Program-made: the position numbers and the translations under genes
Assembly: GCA_002501485.1 (NCBI GenBank)
Contig: DLTS01000080.1
Span: 1-7,159 of the forward strand
Source: Acidimicrobiaceae bacterium UBA7830
GTDB lineage: Bacteria > Actinomycetota > Acidimicrobiia > Acidimicrobiales > Ilumatobacteraceae
DNA length: 7,159 nucleotides
Reading direction: 5' to 3'
Notes under the pieces: model-generated
Databases searched by the model: none
The model's input: the letters and a program-made list of their open reading frames with translations, nothing else
Told to the model about the DNA's origin: nothing
Part shown: one piece after another, positions 5,554 through 7,159 of the stretch
Position numbering within the stretch: position 1 is the first letter of the stretch
Layout of the letters: each line of letters opens with the position of its first letter

Positions 5554-6232
5554 GTTTGCTGGGGGAACGGCGTGTCCCGTCGTCACAGATTGTCCAGACG
5601 GAGGATTTGTTGGCGCTTTTTTGCTGGACTGGCACCTTTCGGAAGAGCGGGTCGCAATGTGTGTCATACCTCGGTAATCGCTGTACCGGGTGTTTTTGTT
5701 AGCCCTTTTTCTGAAAGTGCAACAGATGTCTATTCGCTGACCTCCTCGAAGGCGTTTCGTTTGGCGAGGGTGGCGACCAGTGCTAGAAGCCGCCCTTCGC
5801 ACTCTCAAATTTCCGTATGAGCCATAAAGTTGCCGCCGAATTTTGAACACATTTCGGTCGATCCACGGCCGACATCGTCGATCCTGCTTTGGAATGTGCG
5901 AACGCAAAAACGGACCGTATTAAATCGTCCCTTCTCTAGGTCTGTCTCGGGGTCGGGGCGCTCCTCGCGGGCCAAATAATTCGCTGTGACGTAATCGACA
6001 AAGTTTGACGACTGAATCTCGATTGGGCAGGAGGCCTCTCTAAAGTGCCGAGATGAAGATCGAGAAGGGCCCGCAAGATCGGCGCTCCATTCCCTGTTGC
6101 GTCACCGAACACCGACTCACTGAATTTGAGCGGCCAGTCGCTCTTCAGGCCCGTAACTTTCCCCGCTAACCTCAACCCCCGATAGCCCAAACCACTCCAA
6201 ACGAATTTCGGACCACGTTTCGGGCCATCCCC
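5554..6232. other. 679-base stretch without a supportable gene
   Basis: The metalloprotease frame stays open on the minus strand to 5907, but the added residues are basic and low in pattern and have no convincing start. A minus-strand frame at 5936-6259 begins inside the antisense of the tRNA and lacks a ribosome site. Plus-strand frames here look like non-coding translations. The region has a direct repeat (5857-5884) and a long-loop inverted repeat GTCCAG (5592-5597) / CTGGAC (5634-5639). It probably contains the promoters of the metalloprotease (minus) and of the tRNA (plus), but I could not place either one with confidence. Confidence 0.6.
5857..5884. repeat. Direct repeat GTCGATCC, 20-bp period
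   Basis: GTCGATCC occurs at 5857-5864 and again at 5877-5884, a start-to-start distance of 20 bases, about two helical turns. It lies some 300 bases upstream of the metalloprotease start, so it could be a same-face regulator site or chance. Confidence 0.4.
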
Positions 6233-6305
6233 GCCCCCGTAGCTCAGCGGATAGAGCAACGGTTTCCTAAACCGCAGGTCGCAGGTTCGAGTCCTGCCGG
6301 GGGCG
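6233..6305 (+). tRNA. tRNA-Arg (anticodon CCT)
   Basis: A complete cloverleaf can be drawn by hand. Acceptor stem: GCCCCCG (6233-6239) with CGGGGGC (6298-6304), discriminator G6305. D stem: GCTC (6242-6245) with GAGC (6254-6257). Anticodon loop: TTCCTAA (6264-6270) with anticodon CCT at 6266-6268, which reads AGG codons. Variable loop: AGGTC (6276-6280). T arm: GCAGG-TTCGAGT-CCTGC (6281-6297). The 3' CCA is not encoded (CTGAC follows) and must be added after transcription. The anticodon stem has an A-C mismatch at its outermost pair (6259/6275). No second copy of the 3' half is seen in the window, so there is no sign of an integrated element's attachment site. Confidence 0.96.
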
Positions 6306-6342
6306 CTGACACCACTTTGCTGTCGCGTACTACCTGTGGCGA

Positions 6343-6363
6343 GTAAGCCGGCAGGCGGCTAAC
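6343..6363 (+). terminator. Hairpin between tRNA-Arg and the RraA-like gene
   Basis: GT-a-AGCCG (6343-6350), loop GCAGG (6351-6355) and CGGCT-a-AC (6356-6363) form a seven-pair stem with one A-A mismatch, 38 bases after the tRNA. A T5 run (6386-6390) is some 20 bases further on, too far for a classical Rho-independent terminator. On the minus strand the hairpin follows the RraA-like stop codon without a T-run. Confidence 0.35.
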
Positions 6364-6377
6364 ACTCTCACACTCTC
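6362..6377. repeat. Tandem 8-bp repeat ACACTCTC x2
   Basis: ACACTCTC is directly repeated (6362-6369, 6370-6377) in the space between the tRNA hairpin and the end of the RraA-like gene. It may be a replication-slippage duplication; no function is suggested. Confidence 0.6.
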
Positions 6378-6388
6378 GCGATGTCTTT

Positions 6389-7105
6389 TTACTGGTCGCG
6401 CCATGCTTCGTAGTCGGGTCGACGCTCCTCCGACAGAGGGAAGATCCCTTGAGGTGACTCCCCTGCCTGCACCCGCTCAATCGCAAATGCCTCCCGATGC
6501 TCCTGCGCCTGAGCGTCCGCAGCAACCTCGGCGGCGATGGCATGTGGAATTACTACTGCACCATCGGTATCACCAACGATGATGTCACCCGGTTCAACAA
6601 ACACTCCGGCACAGGTGACGGGTTCATCATGGCTGAACGGCATATGTCGCCGTCCCCACGTCGAGCCATGAGATGCCCGGTGATAAACAGGCTTGCCGAG
6701 TTCGGCGATCGCCTCGGTGTCACGAAGCGCACCATCGGTGATGATTCCCACTGCACCAAGATGAAACGCTCGCAAAGCGTAAATGTCTCCCACGGTGCCG
6801 GCATCAGGAACATCTCGAGCCTCGATCACTATGACATCACCATTGGTAACCGCCTCAACAATTCGGCGCTGGGCATTCTGTCCCGAAGAGAACTCAGTCA
6901 CTCGATCCTCACGCAATGCCACGTAGCGAAGTGTGCGGGCTCTTCCAACAAGCCGTTGATGTGGGAGGAGCGGTCGTAGGCCGCTCATGAAGGCGTGCTG
7001 AATATTGCGACTCTGCAGTTGATGAGTAATTGTTGCAACTCCAAGGAACGAGAGTTTGTTGCGCAAGTCCTCAGTGAGAACGTCGGGAATGTCAACGGGA
7101 TTCAC
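6389..7105 (-). CDS. RraA-like / HMG-CHA aldolase-family protein
   Basis: 238 residues, typical or slightly long for the family, cytoplasmic. Members include 4-hydroxy-4-methyl-2-oxoglutarate / 4-carboxy-4-hydroxy-2-oxoadipate aldolases, oxaloacetate decarboxylases and the RNase E regulator RraA. Seen: VGRARTLR (53-60), GDVIVIEARDVPDAGTVGDI (89-108) with the glycine-rich turn, then HLGAVGIITDGALRD (115-129), where Arg128 contacts the carboxylate substrate and Asp129 the divalent metal in known aldolases, and PGDIIVGDTDGAVVIPH (172-188). Arg128-Asp129 being intact favours the aldolase/decarboxylase reading over a purely structural RraA; RNase E inhibition is unlikely outside proteobacteria. 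The start is GTG 7105, chosen because AAGGAG lies five bases upstream; the nearby ATG 7110 is out of frame and stops after two codons. Which 2-oxo acid is used cannot be said, as the catabolic neighbours, if any, lie beyond the window. Confidence 0.92.
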   Translation of the reverse strand: MNPVDIPDVLTEDLRNKLSFLGVATITHQLQSRNIQHAFMSGLRPLLPHQRLVGRARTLRYVALREDRVTEFSSGQNAQRRIVEAVTNGDVIVIEARDVPDAGTVGDIYALRAFHLGAVGIITDGALRDTEAIAELGKPVYHRASHGSTWGRRHMPFSHDEPVTCAGVFVEPGDIIVGDTDGAVVIPHAIAAEVAADAQAQEHREAFAIERVQAGESPQGIFPLSEERRPDYEAWRDQ

Positions 7106-7159
7106 TGCATCTCCTTGATCTGAGCGTGACGACCAACGAGATGACCTTACCGAAGAGCA
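7106..7159 (-). other. Upstream edge of the RraA-like gene
   Basis: Only 54 bases remain. One minus-strand frame is open from the edge and ends at TGA 7094-7092, reading as a hydrophobic run LFGKVISLVV before a basic tail. It could be the last codons of an upstream membrane protein overlapping the RraA-like start by 14 bases, but it is too short to judge. Confidence 0.2.
7111..7116 (-). promoter_or_regulatory. Shine-Dalgarno deciding the GTG start at 7105
   Basis: AAGGAG on the minus strand, five bases (ATGCA) before GTG 7105. It touches the out-of-frame ATG at 7110, so it cannot serve that codon. Confidence 0.8.

Noticed and set aside
5554..5907. N-terminal extension of the metalloprotease to 5907
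   Set aside because: The 118 added residues are basic, show no domain, and would bury the signal-like segment far from the N-terminus.
5936..6259. 107-residue minus-strand frame in the gene-free region
   Set aside because: It starts inside the tRNA antisense, has no ribosome site and no recognisable domain; I treat it as non-coding.
6233..6305. tRNA-Arg as attachment site of a genomic island
   Set aside because: No integrase and no repeat of the tRNA 3' end are found in the window.
6244..6543. 99-residue minus-strand frame ending in AGLEPATCGLGNRCSIR
   Set aside because: This peptide is the well-known artefact of translating the antisense of a tRNA; the frame runs across tRNA-Arg and overlaps the RraA-like gene.
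1..7159. CRISPR array, transposon ends, toxin-antitoxin or defence cluster
   Set aside because: No regularly spaced repeats, no transposase or nuclease domains and no paired small genes were seen on either strand.

Overview
The window looks like an ordinary chromosomal stretch of an actinobacterium. The main clue is a TIGR03086 / mycothiol-dependent maleylpyruvate isomerase-like protein (a family concentrated in Actinobacteria). Supporting clues are an actinobacterial-type tRNA-Arg(CCT) without encoded CCA, GTG initiation with an AAGGAG ribosome site, and a possible leaderless promoter. Base composition looks moderate rather than very GC-rich by eye (not counted). The species cannot be named from this sequence.

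Layout from left to right. 1-1827 (minus) is a 609-codon, uninterrupted N-terminal part of a LacZ-type GH2 beta-galactosidase that leaves the window at base 1. 1919-2230 (minus) is a 103-residue unrecognised protein, possibly of the small ferredoxin-like / dimeric alpha-beta barrel kind. 2231-2455 is a divergent intergenic region with several dyads and candidate promoters. 2456-3031 (plus) is the DinB/MDMPI-like protein. 3166-3951 (minus) is a classical short-chain dehydrogenase whose 5' end is abnormal: no usable ATG, GTG or TTG precedes its cofactor motif. 4028-4483 (minus) is a small cupin. 4693-5553 (minus) is a probably exported protein with an HEVGH zinc-protease motif. 5554-6232 holds no gene I can support. 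6233-6305 (plus) is tRNA-Arg(CCT). 6389-7105 (minus) is an RraA-like / HMG-CHA aldolase-family protein.

How the genes fit together: the cupin and the dehydrogenase are 70 bases apart on the same strand and may be one small metabolic transcription unit. The 103-residue gene and lacZ are also collinear (91-base gap), but a terminator-like hairpin with five T's sits directly before the lacZ start codon, so they may be uncoupled or attenuated. The remaining genes look independent. No regulator, transposase, integrase, phage gene, CRISPR array or toxin/defence module is visible.

I found no convincing new multi-gene system. The points most worth a second look are the broken or non-canonical start of the dehydrogenase together with its missing catalytic Asn, the SD-less lacZ start behind a hairpin, two related dyads in front of the two left-hand minus-strand genes, and the secreted HEVGH protein of unknown family.
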